A stretch of DNA of 35,309 nt from an uncultured Opitutia bacterium (GCA_903872425.1 CAIQKQ010000017.1:1-35309); one strand, 5' to 3'; positions 25,151-34,186 are shown, counted from the first letter of the stretch. Numbers and translations are program-made. Notes: generated from the sequence alone by a model not told the origin.

Positions 25151-26278
25151 ATGACTCAATCCCTTGGCGTTCCTATTTACCCTGTCGGCGGCCGACTTCT
25201 GTCGGGCTACGATTTGCTCGGCAAATTTGTCATGCCGGCCGACCAAGCGGGTAAGGTTTCGCCTTATTCTGATCTGCACTTCAAAGTTGGCCGACCGGTG
25301 CATTACCGCTGTGAGGGGCAGATCGTGGCGCTGCCGGACGCCATTCCGCTCACGCCGGAGATGGCGGAGCGGCTCATCCTGCCGTTCTTGAGTGAGCTGC
25401 AAATAGACCAGTTGCGCGCCACACCGCCGGCTGATGTTGACGCCTCGTGGTATTGGGCCGAACAAAAAATCAATTTTCGGCTTAACGTCTTCAACGACCA
25501 GGACGGTCTGGCCGCCGCGCTGCGCGTACTGCCTGTGCGTATTCCTGACATCGCGAACATCGGCCTGCCCGACGAAGCGGTGTGGCGGGAGATCAGTCAG
25601 CTCTCGCAAGGTCTCGTGCTGGTCACGGGGCCGACTGGCAGCGGCAAATCCACGACCATCGCCGCCCTGCTCAACTTCATCAATCGCACCCGCCGCGTAC
25701 GCGTGATCACCTTGGAAGACCCAGTTGAGTATTTTTTTGAGAGTGACCATGCGCTGTTTTCCCAGCGCGAAATCGGCCGCCATCTGCCCTCGTTTGCCGC
25801 GGGCCTCCGGAGCGCGCTGCGCGAGGATCCGGACATTATCTATGTGGGCGAGCTGCGCGACGCCGAGACTGTCTCGCTAGCGCTCACGGCGGCCGAAACC
25901 GGACATCTGGTCTTCAGCACCCTGCACACACGTGACACGCGCAGTGCCGTCACCCGCATTATTGATGTAATGCCGCCCGAGCGCACGTCGGAGATCGCGA
26001 CCCAGCTATCCTTGAGCCTTTCGCATGTCCTCGGGCAAAAGCTCCTCACGCGGATTGGCGGCGGCCGTGTGCTGGCGATGGAGGTACTGAAAAACACCCT
26101 CCCGATGGCCAATCTTATTCGCAAAAACGCCGTGACGCAGATGCAGACCGCGATCGAGACCGGGAAAAAGGACGGTATGAGTACCTTTGACCAGCATCTT
26201 CGGGCCTTGGTTCAGGCCAAGCTCATCACGCCCTACGAGGCCGCGCAAAACTCCACCAACCCGGCGGCTTTTAGCTGA
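25151..26278 (+). CDS. pilT: type IV pilus retraction ATPase PilT-like
   Basis: A hexameric secretion-type ATPase that powers pilus retraction. The 375-residue product has an N-terminal PAS-like domain (SDLHFKVGRPVHYRCEGQI), the Walker A LVTGPTGSGKSTT (about 158-169), the Asp box VRVITLEDPVEYFF, the Walker B LREDPDIIYVGELRD (about 223-237), and the His box TGHLVFSTLHT (about 250-260). The retraction-specific AIRNLIRE segment of PilT appears in variant form as MANLIRKNAVTQM, so PilT or PilU is more likely than PilB. No other pilus genes are adjacent. The ATG at 25151 is chosen because earlier in-frame starts lie within the DUF5069 gene. Confidence 0.9.
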   Translation: MTQSLGVPIYPVGGRLLSGYDLLGKFVMPADQAGKVSPYSDLHFKVGRPVHYRCEGQIVALPDAIPLTPEMAERLILPFLSELQIDQLRATPPADVDASWYWAEQKINFRLNVFNDQDGLAAALRVLPVRIPDIANIGLPDEAVWREISQLSQGLVLVTGPTGSGKSTTIAALLNFINRTRRVRVITLEDPVEYFFESDHALFSQREIGRHLPSFAAGLRSALREDPDIIYVGELRDAETVSLALTAAETGHLVFSTLHTRDTRSAVTRIIDVMPPERTSEIATQLSLSLSHVLGQKLLTRIGGGRVLAMEVLKNTLPMANLIRKNAVTQMQTAIETGKKDGMSTFDQHLRALVQAKLITPYEAAQNSTNPAAFS

Positions 26279-26356
26279 TCGAGCCGCTTGGTGCCGACTA
26301 GTCATTCGCTGCAGGCCGAGCTTGCGCCGCCGGATTTTCTATCCAGCTTCTGGCCT

Positions 26357-27328
26357 ATGAGCGACTTTGTCTCTGGCCCCGCTGTTTCTGATGCCCGCGT
26401 GGTGCTCGACCGCATCCGCGCCAATATGCGCGCCACCATCAAGGGCAAGGACGACGTGGTCGATCAGGTGCTCGTCTGCCTGGTGGCTGGAGGGCATTTG
26501 CTGATCGAGGACTTGCCGGGCGTGGGCAAAACCACTTTGGCCTACTCGCTGGCGCGGTCAATCGACTGTGCGTTTGCTCGCATCCAGTTTACGAGTGACC
26601 TATTACCGAGCGACGTGACTGGTGTGGGTATTTACGACGAGTCCACGAAGGCGTTTGTGTTTAAACAAGGCCCGGTCTTCGCCAATGTTGTGCTGGCCGA
26701 CGAAATCAACCGCGCGCCACCGAAGACGCAGTCCGCGCTGCTGGAGGTTATGGAACGTGGCAAAGTGAGCGCAGACGGTGGCACGCACACGGCGGGTGCG
26801 CCGTTCATGGTCTTTGCGACGCAAAATCCGACAGACTACGAGGGCACGTTTCCGCTACCGGAAAGCCAGCTCGACCGTTTTCTGATGCGGTTGCATATGG
26901 GCTACCCCGAGGCGGCCGACGAGCTCGACATCTTACGCGCGCCGCACAGCGCCTACGATGCCATCGCCCTCAGCCCGGTAGCTACACGCGAAGACGTGTT
27001 GCGGTTGCAGTCGCTCGTCAGCCAAGTTTTCGTGGAGGACACTGTGCTGGAGTTTTTACTGCGCATTGTGGCCGCGACGCGGACCGAGGCTGAGTTCAAG
27101 GCCGGCATCTCAGTGCGTGGGGGACTAGCGCTCAAGCGTGCGGCGCAAGCACGCGCATTGTTGCGCGGCCGCGATTTCATCCTCCCTGAGGACGTGCAGG
27201 AGCTCGTCGTATCCGTGCTGGCGCACCGACTTGCGCTCGCGCGGCCCGGAGCGGATGCGGTGGAGGAACGGCAGGCCGTCGCGGCCGTGCTGAGGAAAAT
27301 TCTCGCGGCCCTGCCGCCGCCCGTGTGA
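26357..27328 (+). CDS. MoxR-family AAA ATPase
   Basis: A 323-residue AAA+ ATPase with Walker [14 protein letters not shown] (about 50-62), [15 protein letters not shown], the Walker [23 protein letters not shown], and [23 protein letters not shown], all diagnostic of MoxR. These ATPases act as chaperones or metal insertases and are usually encoded next to DUF58 and transglutaminase genes, as here. The ATG at 26357 (MSDFVSG) is chosen over 26288. The gene starts about 80 bases after pilT and ends next to the DUF58 gene. Confidence 0.93.
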   Translation: MSDFVSGPAVSDARVVLDRIRANMRATIKGKDDVVDQVLVCLVAGGHLLIEDLPGVGKTTLAYSLARSIDCAFARIQFTSDLLPSDVTGVGIYDESTKAFVFKQGPVFANVVLADEINRAPPKTQSALLEVMERGKVSADGGTHTAGAPFMVFATQNPTDYEGTFPLPESQLDRFLMRLHMGYPEAADELDILRAPHSAYDAIALSPVATREDVLRLQSLVSQVFVEDTVLEFLLRIVAATRTEAEFKAGISVRGGLALKRAAQARALLRGRDFILPEDVQELVVSVLAHRLALARPGADAVEERQAVAAVLRKILAALPPPV

Positions 27329-27390
27329 GCGCGCGCCTTGCGCGGCGCGGGCAACATTTAGCAGTCAATATTCAACTCGTGACGTCGAAC

Positions 27391-28604
27391 ATGCTGACGA
27401 TGACCGCAGCCGCGCCAAGAATTTCAGGGACGCGGGTTGGCCGTCGACGGTTGGCCGTTGCGCCGCAAGCTGGCGCGGTGGAGGCGTGGCATGGTCCCGG
27501 TTTTCGTTGGCGGCGGCGCGCGCCGGCGGGCCAGCGCTGGCGCTGGGCGCTGTGGTCGGTGCTGCTGCCGCCGCCGGAACGGTGGCGGCTGAGGCCGACG
27601 CTGCCCGGTGTGTTGCTGGGGGTGCTGGCTCTGGCCATCGGTGGCGCGGCCTACAACACCGCCAACAACATTTTGTTCATCACCTTGTCCGTGCTCCTCT
27701 CTAGCCTTGTGCTGAGCGCGGTGCTGGCGTGGCTCAATTTTCAGGGATTGCGGTGGCGGCTGTGCGAGCGGGCCGCGTTGCGGGCGGGCGTGGAGGATAC
27801 TGTGACGGCCGAGGTGAGAAACGATAAACAGCGGCTGCCCAGCTACAGCCTGTGGTTCGACCTCACGGCAGACGGACGTGCGCAACGCGCTGGCCTGCGC
27901 GTGCGGCTTGATCCCGGCGAGCGCGCGGAAGTTGAGTGGCGCGTGCGACCGGCGCGGCGCGGCCGGCTGCGGCTGAAGCTAGCGGCAGCCGGCTCAGTTT
28001 TTCCGTTCGGGTTTCTGCGACAGACCGTGGGCATCGGCCGCGGGCAAGACGTGCCGGTGTGGCCGACGGCGACTCCCTATACTTGGGTCGGCAGCGCGGC
28101 GGGCTGGCGGCCGCACGCGGGAGAGCAGCGCGCGCCGCTCGGGCCGCGTGGCGGTGACTTGCGGGCAGTGCGGCGTTATGCGCCGGGTGATCCACAGCGC
28201 GTGTCCACTGGAAGGCCAGCGCGCGCGCGCGGCGGCTGATGGTGCGAGAATTTGCCGCGGAGCGTGAGGAGGGCCTACTGCTATGGGTGCAAACCTCAGC
28301 CGAGCGCTGGCAGCGCGCGGAACAGTTTGAGCTGCTGTGCAGCTTAGCGGCGACGCTAGCGGAGGACTTATTTCGAGCGGGCCGAATGCGGGGATTCGCC
28401 CTGGACGCTGAGCCCGCGATCCTGACACGACGGCCGGCCGACGTGGAAATTTTTCTCAACCGGCTCGCCGAAATCGAGACGACCCCCGGGCCGCGACTAG
28501 CCGCAGTCACGCAGGCGGCAAAGCAAGGGTTGATGACGTTTGCGCCGGACGTTGCGAGAGGAGTGGCCGCCTATGTGGACGGAATCAAAACGGCCACGGC
28601 TTAA
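27391..28604 (+). pseudogene. DUF58 domain protein, frameshifted
   Basis: Partner of MoxR and the transglutaminase. The first part has two adjacent hydrophobic helices (LPGVLLGVLALAIGGAAY and ILFITLSVLLSSLVLSAVLA) and a beta-sandwich region, reaching DLRAVRRYAPGDPQRV. DUF58 proteins continue with an H/I-W-K-x-(S/T)-A-R motif. That motif, HWKASARARRLMVREF, is present but in another frame, reached by removing two bases from GTGT at 28201-28204. Uncorrected, the first frame ends at 28239. The downstream frame continues to 28604 with VREFAAEREEGLLLWVQ. Either the gene is broken or the read has a two-base error. The ATG at 27391 is uncertain; a GTG at 27325 overlaps the moxR stop. Confidence 0.85.
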
Positions 28605-30747
28605 TCTCGCTGAACTGCACCAGCTCCGCTGGCTGCTGGGCACAATGCTCGCAGCGCTTTCGGCGTGGACCTTGCCGGGCATGGGGATTGACGCATGGTT
28701 TTGGCTCGCGCTCATCACGGCGGCTGCGCCGGTGATGCTGTGGCGGCCGGAGTGGAGCGGGCGTCTCCCGGCGTGGGCACACCGGCTGGCGTTCCCGGTA
28801 ATTTTATCGCTGGCGGCTGTTGACTGCCGGATGGACCCGGGGCGCGTGTTGCCGGCATTGGTGCGGCTGACGCTCATGCTGCTGCTTTATCGGATGGTGA
28901 CGGCGCGCCAACGCCGCGACGATTTGCAGGTGGTCGTGCTCGGGATGTTTCTCGTGGTGGTGACGGGCGTGCTGTCAGTGTCGGTTATCTTTGTGCTGCA
29001 AATTTTGGCGTTCACCGCGTGCGCGCTGCTGTTACTACTCACACTCACGCTGGGGGACGCGGCCGACGCCGCTCGCGAGCCGCCCGCAGGCTGGACGCAG
29101 GTGCGTTGGCTCGCGCTGGCTCGGCGCGTACATGCAGTGGCAAACTGGCCCGTCGTAATGCTCGGCGGCGGACTGTTCGCCGGGCTGGTGGCGGTGTCGT
29201 CGGTTGTGTTTATATTTCTGCCGCGTTTCGAGTTGGGGAGTAGCCTGTTTCTTAGTCGGTTGGTTGAGGGTAAGGACAAGACCGGCTTCAGCGAAACGGT
29301 CAGCCTCGGGGCCGTGACGGATATTCAGGACGATCCCGGTATCGCGTTCACGGTGGACGTCTCGGACCGCGAGCAGGTGCCAGCCACGCCGTATTGGCGG
29401 ATGCTCGTGCTCGACGAGTATCGTGGGGCGGGCGAGTTCAGACTGTCGTCCGGCCTCGACCGTGTGCTCGGTCCGAGCCTGGAGAAAATCGCAAATCTCC
29501 ATGGCACCGTCGCGCGCCCGACAGGCTCGCCCATCCGGTGGACCATATATTTTGAGCCGGGCACCAGTAAATATCTTCCCCTGCCGGCGGCTTACGCGCA
29601 GGTCATCTTTGCTGAACCGCCCGAGAAATTGCGCAATAGCCGCGAGCTTGAGTTGCTCTCCCTCGGCAAGCCACCCGCTAAAATGTTTGCGTACCGGCTG
29701 GAGGGGCTGGACTTCGCCGCCCGGCCCGCGGGCCCCGCTGAACGGGAGGGCGACGTAGCCGGCTTGTCGGCGACTGACTTCACCGGCTTGAAGCCGCTGG
29801 ATAAAAACGGCGAACTGGAACTGCTCACCGGATGGGCGCACGAGATCGCGGTTCGCGCGTCCGACATCGCTCCGGCTGACGCCGAAAAATTCGCCCGCGG
29901 CGCGAGCGGTTGGCTCGGCCTCAAACATGCCTATGCGATGCAGGTCAACAACCCGCCGGGTGAGGACGCACCACGTGACCCGATTGTGCGCTGGCTCGCC
30001 AGCGGGCAACCGGGGCATTGCGAATATTTTGCCAGCGCGTTTGTGCTGCTTGCTCGTGCCGCCGGCTTTCCGGCACGACTCGTCGTCGGCTTCAAGGGCG
30101 GTCGTTGGAACCCGCACAGTGAAAGCCTCACGGTCCGAAATTCCGACGCCCACGCGTGGGCTGAGATTTATGACGCCGGGAAAAAGCTTTGGCTGCGCGT
30201 GGACCCGACGCCCGGTGCGAGCCTGTTTGGCGATGGGGCCGGCGCCCTAAAAGGCGAGGCACTGCTCAAGTCCATCAGCGACACCGGCTTCAGCGCGCGT
30301 TTCGAGAGTCTGCGCGTTTTCTGGTATCGCCGCATCGTGAGTTTTGACCAGCAGTCCCAAGCACAGATTGCCATGGTCGTGCAGCAGATGATCGAAGGTT
30401 GGGGCCGCGAGGCAAAGGCTTGGCTGCGCGGCGAACGAGAGCTGGCACTGCGGTGGCTCAGGCGACCGTGGGATTGGCGGCGCTTCGCGTGGGGCGCGGC
30501 CGGGGTCGCGCTGGTACTGGTTGCGCTGCGCTGGTGGCGCGTCGGACGGTTGGCCTGGCTAGGCCGACGCGGCGCCGACCCCATCCGCCGCGAGGCGGGC
30601 CGTTGGCTTGTGCGGCTCACGGCGCGCGACGCGGTCGAGGCTACGGCGCTGCGCGAGCCGTTGGAGCGCTTGCGCTACGGCGCGGCCTCGACCTGGCCGA
30701 ATCCGGCAGAAATTTTCCGCGCCGCCCGCCGCGCCGTCCGCGACTGA
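28573..30747 (+). CDS. TgpA-like transglutaminase with N-terminal DUF3488 membrane domain
   Basis: A 724-residue membrane protein. The N-terminal 230 residues contain about six helices (the DUF3488/TgpA_N domain). The periplasmic part carries a transglutaminase core with Cys in SGQPGHCEYFASAFVLLARA (about 483), His in VRNSDAHAWAEIYD (about 527) and Asp in LWLRVDPTPGA (about 544), a complete Cys-His-Asp triad. A further helix (RFAWGAAGVALVLVALRWW) precedes a cytoplasmic C-terminal tail. It overlaps the end of the DUF58 frame by 32 bases. Proteins of this kind accompany MoxR and DUF58; the natural substrate is unknown. Confidence 0.92.
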   Translation: MWTESKRPRLNLAELHQLRWLLGTMLAALSAWTLPGMGIDAWFWLALITAAAPVMLWRPEWSGRLPAWAHRLAFPVILSLAAVDCRMDPGRVLPALVRLTLMLLLYRMVTARQRRDDLQVVVLGMFLVVVTGVLSVSVIFVLQILAFTACALLLLLTLTLGDAADAAREPPAGWTQVRWLALARRVHAVANWPVVMLGGGLFAGLVAVSSVVFIFLPRFELGSSLFLSRLVEGKDKTGFSETVSLGAVTDIQDDPGIAFTVDVSDREQVPATPYWRMLVLDEYRGAGEFRLSSGLDRVLGPSLEKIANLHGTVARPTGSPIRWTIYFEPGTSKYLPLPAAYAQVIFAEPPEKLRNSRELELLSLGKPPAKMFAYRLEGLDFAARPAGPAEREGDVAGLSATDFTGLKPLDKNGELELLTGWAHEIAVRASDIAPADAEKFARGASGWLGLKHAYAMQVNNPPGEDAPRDPIVRWLASGQPGHCEYFASAFVLLARAAGFPARLVVGFKGGRWNPHSESLTVRNSDAHAWAEIYDAGKKLWLRVDPTPGASLFGDGAGALKGEALLKSISDTGFSARFESLRVFWYRRIVSFDQQSQAQIAMVVQQMIEGWGREAKAWLRGERELALRWLRRPWDWRRFAWGAAGVALVLVALRWWRVGRLAWLGRRGADPIRREAGRWLVRLTARDAVEATALREPLERLRYGAASTWPNPAEIFRAARRAVRD

Positions 30748-30762
30748 GCTTGGTGCTTTGTC

Positions 30763-31311
30763 TCACGCGACCGGCATTAACAGCGTCACCTTCATGCGTG
30801 CGAGCCGTTCCAACAGCCGCCACTCGTCGCGCAGCGGCCACCAATCGTAGAGGTAAATCTCTAGCGGCCGCCACATCGCCACCCAGCCGCCGATGGTGAA
30901 ACTCTCCTTCACGATTTCGGCCGAGGTGCGCCAGCCTTGCGCGTTAATGATGCCGCCCGCCAACGCCCCAGCCGCGAGGCAGCACGCGAGAAATCCGAGC
31001 CCCACACCCAGGTTGAAGCGGCCTTGCCGCATGAGTTGGCGAAACTCACGGTGCTTTAACTCTGCGCGCGCCGCGAAATAATGCCGCACAGCGTCGCCCG
31101 TGTCGTTACTCCGGTCGCCCGGCGGGATCACGGCAAGGTGGATGACCAGCTCCAGCTCGCGATGGGTCTGGTGCTCGCGCGCCCATGACATAATAAATTC
31201 TTCGGCGTCGGCGTCCAAATCGCGTTCGTGAAACGGCGAAGGATCCATCGAATTGAATAGCTGTGCCAGCTCGCGTAGCCGAACTTCGATGCGAGCGGGG
31301 GTTTCTACCAT
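30763..31311 (-). CDS. conserved two-helix membrane protein, unknown function
   Basis: A 182-residue protein. The N-terminus MVETPARIEVRLRELAQLF and FNSMDPSPFHERDLDADAEEFI lead a soluble, acidic helical region that continues LELVIHLAVIPPGD. A hydrophobic segment follows (LGVGLGFLACCLAAGALAGG, about 105-124), then a second (FTIGGWVAMWRPLEIYLYDW) and a basic tail (RDEWRLLERLARMKV). I have seen this layout as an uncharacterised membrane family but cannot name it. The ATG at 31311 is preferred to a GTG at 31374. It converges on the transglutaminase with a 15-base gap. Confidence 0.7.
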   Translation of the reverse strand: MVETPARIEVRLRELAQLFNSMDPSPFHERDLDADAEEFIMSWAREHQTHRELELVIHLAVIPPGDRSNDTGDAVRHYFAARAELKHREFRQLMRQGRFNLGVGLGFLACCLAAGALAGGIINAQGWRTSAEIVKESFTIGGWVAMWRPLEIYLYDWWPLRDEWRLLERLARMKVTLLMPVA

Positions 31312-31467
31312 GCCCCGAATCTGCCGGACCACGCGCGGCTGGCCAAGCTGATTTTTTTGGCCGAGCTGGGTCACGCGATGGAAAACCGGGGTCCTGTTTC
31401 CACCGGCCTAGTTTGCGCTGGAAAAAACTGCTCTGCTGGCAATCTTGGAGTCATCATCATTTTTACC

Positions 31468-32199
31468 ATGCATACCATCCTGTTGCTCGCTGCTTTCGGT
31501 CTCAAAGGCTCGTTCCTTTCCCCAGGCTTCTTGTTCTTGCTCGTCCTGCTGATGCTCCCGCTCTCGCTGTGGGCGCAGTTCCGCGTGTCGAGCGCGTACC
31601 AGAAGAACGCGCAAATTCCCTCGCGCCGCGGGCTCACCGGCCGCGCCGCCGCTGAGGCGGTGATGGCGCGGGCGGGCATCTTGGACGTCGAGATCACTGA
31701 GACGGAAGGTCACTTAACCGACCATTACGACCCGCTTAACAAGCGACTCGTGCTCTCGGCGGAAAACTATCGTGGCACGAGCTTGGCCGCGGTCGGGGTC
31801 GCAGCTCACGAGGCAGGCCACGCCATTCAGCACCGGGTCGGCTACTCCATGTTGCAGGTACGCATGGCGCTGGTGCCGACCACGAATTTGGTCTCCCGCG
31901 TGCTACCGTTTTTGATGTTCGCCACCTTCATCTTTGCGCGGGGGCTGTCTGGGATGATGTTGGACGCCGCCATTCTGTGTTACGCGGTGCTGACGGTGTT
32001 TCAACTCGTGACACTGCCGGTCGAGTTCGATGCGACTCGTCGTGCGAAAATTCAGCTCGTCGAGTTGGGGATTGTAGACCGCGATGAGATGCCGGGGGTG
32101 AATCAGACGCTGGACGCCGCCGCGCTGACCTATGTAGCCGCGTTTGTCAGCTCGCTCCTCTATTTGCTCTACCTGCTTTCGGCTCGACGTGACGACTGA
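31468..32199 (+). CDS. YugP-like neutral zinc metallopeptidase
   Basis: A 243-residue membrane protein with a metallopeptidase zinc motif, HEAGH, in VGVAAHEAGHAIQHR. The N-terminal helix (FLSPGFLFLLVLLMLPLSLW) is followed by FRVSSAYQKNAQIPSRRGLTG, then DHYDPLNKRLVLSAENY, which is typical of the Zn_peptidase_2 (YugP) family. Three C-terminal helices end in LLYLLYLLSARRDD. The physiological substrate is unknown. The ATG at 31468 directly precedes the first helix; the in-frame start at 31357 adds non-conserved sequence. Confidence 0.9.
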   Translation: MHTILLLAAFGLKGSFLSPGFLFLLVLLMLPLSLWAQFRVSSAYQKNAQIPSRRGLTGRAAAEAVMARAGILDVEITETEGHLTDHYDPLNKRLVLSAENYRGTSLAAVGVAAHEAGHAIQHRVGYSMLQVRMALVPTTNLVSRVLPFLMFATFIFARGLSGMMLDAAILCYAVLTVFQLVTLPVEFDATRRAKIQLVELGIVDRDEMPGVNQTLDAAALTYVAAFVSSLLYLLYLLSARRDD

Positions 32200-32295
32200 G
32201 TTCGCTGGCACTGCATTGGCTGGTGAGGTTACGCTCGGCCGCCGTCCGCGTTTTCATTTGGCAAAGTCCGCGCACTCCGGCACGAACTAGTTGCG

Positions 32296-32871
32296 ATGGC
32301 AGTCGCCGACACCAACCTCTACCTCGTGGGCTTTATGGGCACGGGCAAAACCACCGTGGGCCGCACCGCTGCAATGCGCCTCGGGTTCGCGTTTCTCGAT
32401 AGTGACCACGAGATTGAGCGGCAGCAGAGGCGTACCGTCGCGCAGATTTTTGCGGACGAGGGTGAGGCGGCGTTCCGAGTGATGGAGCGGGCGTTCATCG
32501 AAGGCGGACATCCGTCGACCAAGCAGGTCGTCTCCTGCGGCGGTGGTCTCGTCGTGCAGCCGGGCATGCTGCAGCTCCTGAAAAATCGGGGAGTCGTCAT
32601 CTGCCTGCACGCCTCGGTTGAGACCATCTTGCGGCGCACGTCAGGCAGCCGCCATCGGCCACTGCTCGACGCCCCCGACCCACTGGAGCGTATTCGCACG
32701 CTTTACGCTCAACGCGAGCCCATCTACCGTCAGGCCGGCTGCGTTATCCTCACCGATGGCCGGCCGCAATCCGACGTGGTGCAACACGTTCTGCGCTCCT
32801 ACCACCAGGAGGCGCGAGAGTTTTCGCGAGCGGAGCGCGCGTCCGGCGGAGAACCACCGCATGGCCGCTGA
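32296..32871 (+). CDS. aroK: shikimate kinase
   Basis: Phosphorylates shikimate at the 3-hydroxyl using ATP, in the chorismate pathway to aromatic amino acids. The 191-residue product begins with the P-loop LVGFMGTGKTTVGRTAA (about 10-26), followed by FLDSDHEIE (shikimate-binding aspartate), EGEAAFRVMERAFI, the VVSCGGGLV loop and the lid region TSGSRHRPLLDAPD. The basic C-terminal tail (ERASGGEPPHGR) overlaps the queG start. The last 11 bases are shared, so translation of queG is probably coupled to it. Confidence 0.95.
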   Translation: MAVADTNLYLVGFMGTGKTTVGRTAAMRLGFAFLDSDHEIERQQRRTVAQIFADEGEAAFRVMERAFIEGGHPSTKQVVSCGGGLVVQPGMLQLLKNRGVVICLHASVETILRRTSGSRHRPLLDAPDPLERIRTLYAQREPIYRQAGCVILTDGRPQSDVVQHVLRSYHQEAREFSRAERASGGEPPHGR

Positions 32872-34186
32872 CCGCGAGGCGGTACGCGCGCGGCTACGGG
32901 CGCTCGGCTTTGACGAGGTGCGCTTCGCGCGCGTTGGTGGGGCCGAAGTCCTTGCCCCGGAGTCGGCATCCTTGCGCGTATGGCTCGACGCCGGCTACCA
33001 CGCCGACATGGCGTGGATGGAACGTACCGCCGAAAAGCGTACTGACCCGCGCCGCGTGCTACCCGGCGCGCGCACGATGATTGTACTGGGGGTGAATTAC
33101 TGGGATGGCAAAAGGAGTCAGGATGCAGGAGTCAGGAGACAGGAGACGGAGATCGGAAATGAAACCTCGACATCCTCGACACCTAGTTTGGTCAAAAGCG
33201 ATAAAGGCGTCGGATTAGCATCGAATGCAGCGTCGGTAATCCAAAATCCGAATTCGAGAATCCAAAATCCAAGGTGGGCGCGGTACGCGCTGCACGCCGA
33301 CTACCACGATACCCTTAAGCCCGCGCTGGTCGCCGCTGGGCGCGTGTTGGAGGAGATTGCGGGCGCGGGGTCGGCGGACTACCGATACTACGTTGACGCT
33401 GGCCCGGTGCTTGAACGCGGTTGGGCCGGGCGTGCGGGGCTGGGTTTCATTGGGAAAAACGCGATGCTCATCTCGCGCACGCATGGCAACTGGCTGCTGC
33501 TCGCGGCCGTCGTGACGACGCTCGAGTTCGAAGCGGACGAGCCGCTGGCGAAATCAATCCAAAATCAAAAAACCAAAAACGAAAATCCGATCGGCCTACT
33601 CTGTGGCAAATGCACGCGCTGTCTCGACACATGCCCGACCCAGGCGTTTGCCGCGCCGGGTGTGGTGGACGCGCGGCGGTGTGTTTCCTACCAGACGATT
33701 GAAAATCGGGGCATCATTCCGCGCGAGCTGCGGGCGGGCATTGGCCACCGGATTTTTGGCTGCGACGTGTGTCTTGAGGTTTGTCCGTGGAACCGTTTTG
33801 CGTCTGCTGGCCGTCGTGTCTTACTCGATGTGCGGGGTGAGATCGCCACACTTACGCTGCGAGAAATCCTCGAGTTTTCACCTGCCCGCTTCGCCACCAT
33901 CTTCCGCCAGACGGCGGTCAAGCGACTCAAGCTGGCTGGCCTGCTGCGCAACGCCTGCGTCGTCGTGGGCAACACCGACTCGCGCGACTGTCTTGAGGCC
34001 GTACTCGGGCTGGCTTTGCACCCGCTACCGGTGGTGCGAGCCCACGCGGTGTGGGCGGTGTTTCGCCTCGGCGCCGGCGACAGACTTGCTGCGGCCCATG
34101 CGGCTGAAACAGATGCTGCCGTACTTGCCGAGTATGCGGCGGAATTGGGAGGAACTATTTCAGTTCCACCTCAGGACAACAAATAG
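32861..34186 (+). CDS. queG: epoxyqueuosine reductase with two in-frame insertions
   Basis: Cobalamin- and iron-sulphur-dependent enzyme that reduces epoxyqueuosine to queuosine in tRNA. The 441-residue product carries the family core: GYHADMAWMERTAEKRTDPR, YYVDAGPVLERGWAGRAGLGFIGKN, two 4Fe-4S clusters in LCGKCTRCLDTCPT (about 247-260) and FGCDVCLEVCPWNRF, and a HEAT-like C-terminus (PLPVVRAHAVWAVFRLGA). It is longer than usual (about 310-380) because of residues about 84-137 and 231-242, encoded by AT-rich, repetitive DNA. The ATG at 32861 overlaps aroK by 11 bases. Whether the insertion-bearing protein is active is unknown. Confidence 0.92.
   Translation: MAADREAVRARLRALGFDEVRFARVGGAEVLAPESASLRVWLDAGYHADMAWMERTAEKRTDPRRVLPGARTMIVLGVNYWDGKRSQDAGVRRQETEIGNETSTSSTPSLVKSDKGVGLASNAASVIQNPNSRIQNPRWARYALHADYHDTLKPALVAAGRVLEEIAGAGSADYRYYVDAGPVLERGWAGRAGLGFIGKNAMLISRTHGNWLLLAAVVTTLEFEADEPLAKSIQNQKTKNENPIGLLCGKCTRCLDTCPTQAFAAPGVVDARRCVSYQTIENRGIIPRELRAGIGHRIFGCDVCLEVCPWNRFASAGRRVLLDVRGEIATLTLREILEFSPARFATIFRQTAVKRLKLAGLLRNACVVVGNTDSRDCLEAVLGLALHPLPVVRAHAVWAVFRLGAGDRLAAAHAAETDAAVLAEYAAELGGTISVPPQDNK
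33110..33271 (+). repeat. AT-rich in-frame repeat insertion 1 within queG
   Basis: A 162-base segment (54 codons) between NYWDG and RWARYA. It begins with five near-perfect 7-base units (AGGAGTC-like) at 33113-33147. It ends with two copies of AATCCAAAATCC at 33238-33249 and 33259-33270, whose starts are 21 bases apart, a multiple of three. The reading frame stays open throughout, and the base composition is clearly more AT-rich than the flanking queG sequence. Confidence 0.85.
33551..33587 (+). repeat. AT-rich in-frame insertion 2 within queG
   Basis: A short A-rich segment, AATCAATCCAAAATC followed by further A-rich units, encoding KSIQNQKTKNEN just before the first iron-sulphur motif. It shares the AATCCAAAATC core with insertion 1 and keeps the frame open. 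In related enzymes this linker is short and not Asn/Lys/Gln-rich. Confidence 0.75.

Noticed and set aside
29035-30153. Long minus-strand open frame inside the transglutaminase
   Set aside because: It lies opposite the catalytic domain with its intact Cys-His-Asp triad and shows no recognisable motif.
31341-31362. Inverted repeat GGCCAA/TTGGCC upstream of the YugP-like gene
   Set aside because: A 6-bp stem with a 10-base loop is too weak to call an operator, and it has no second copy nearby.
33113-33147. Seven-base tandem repeats considered as a CRISPR or attachment site
   Set aside because: Units are too short and have no spacers, and the array lies inside a conserved gene.
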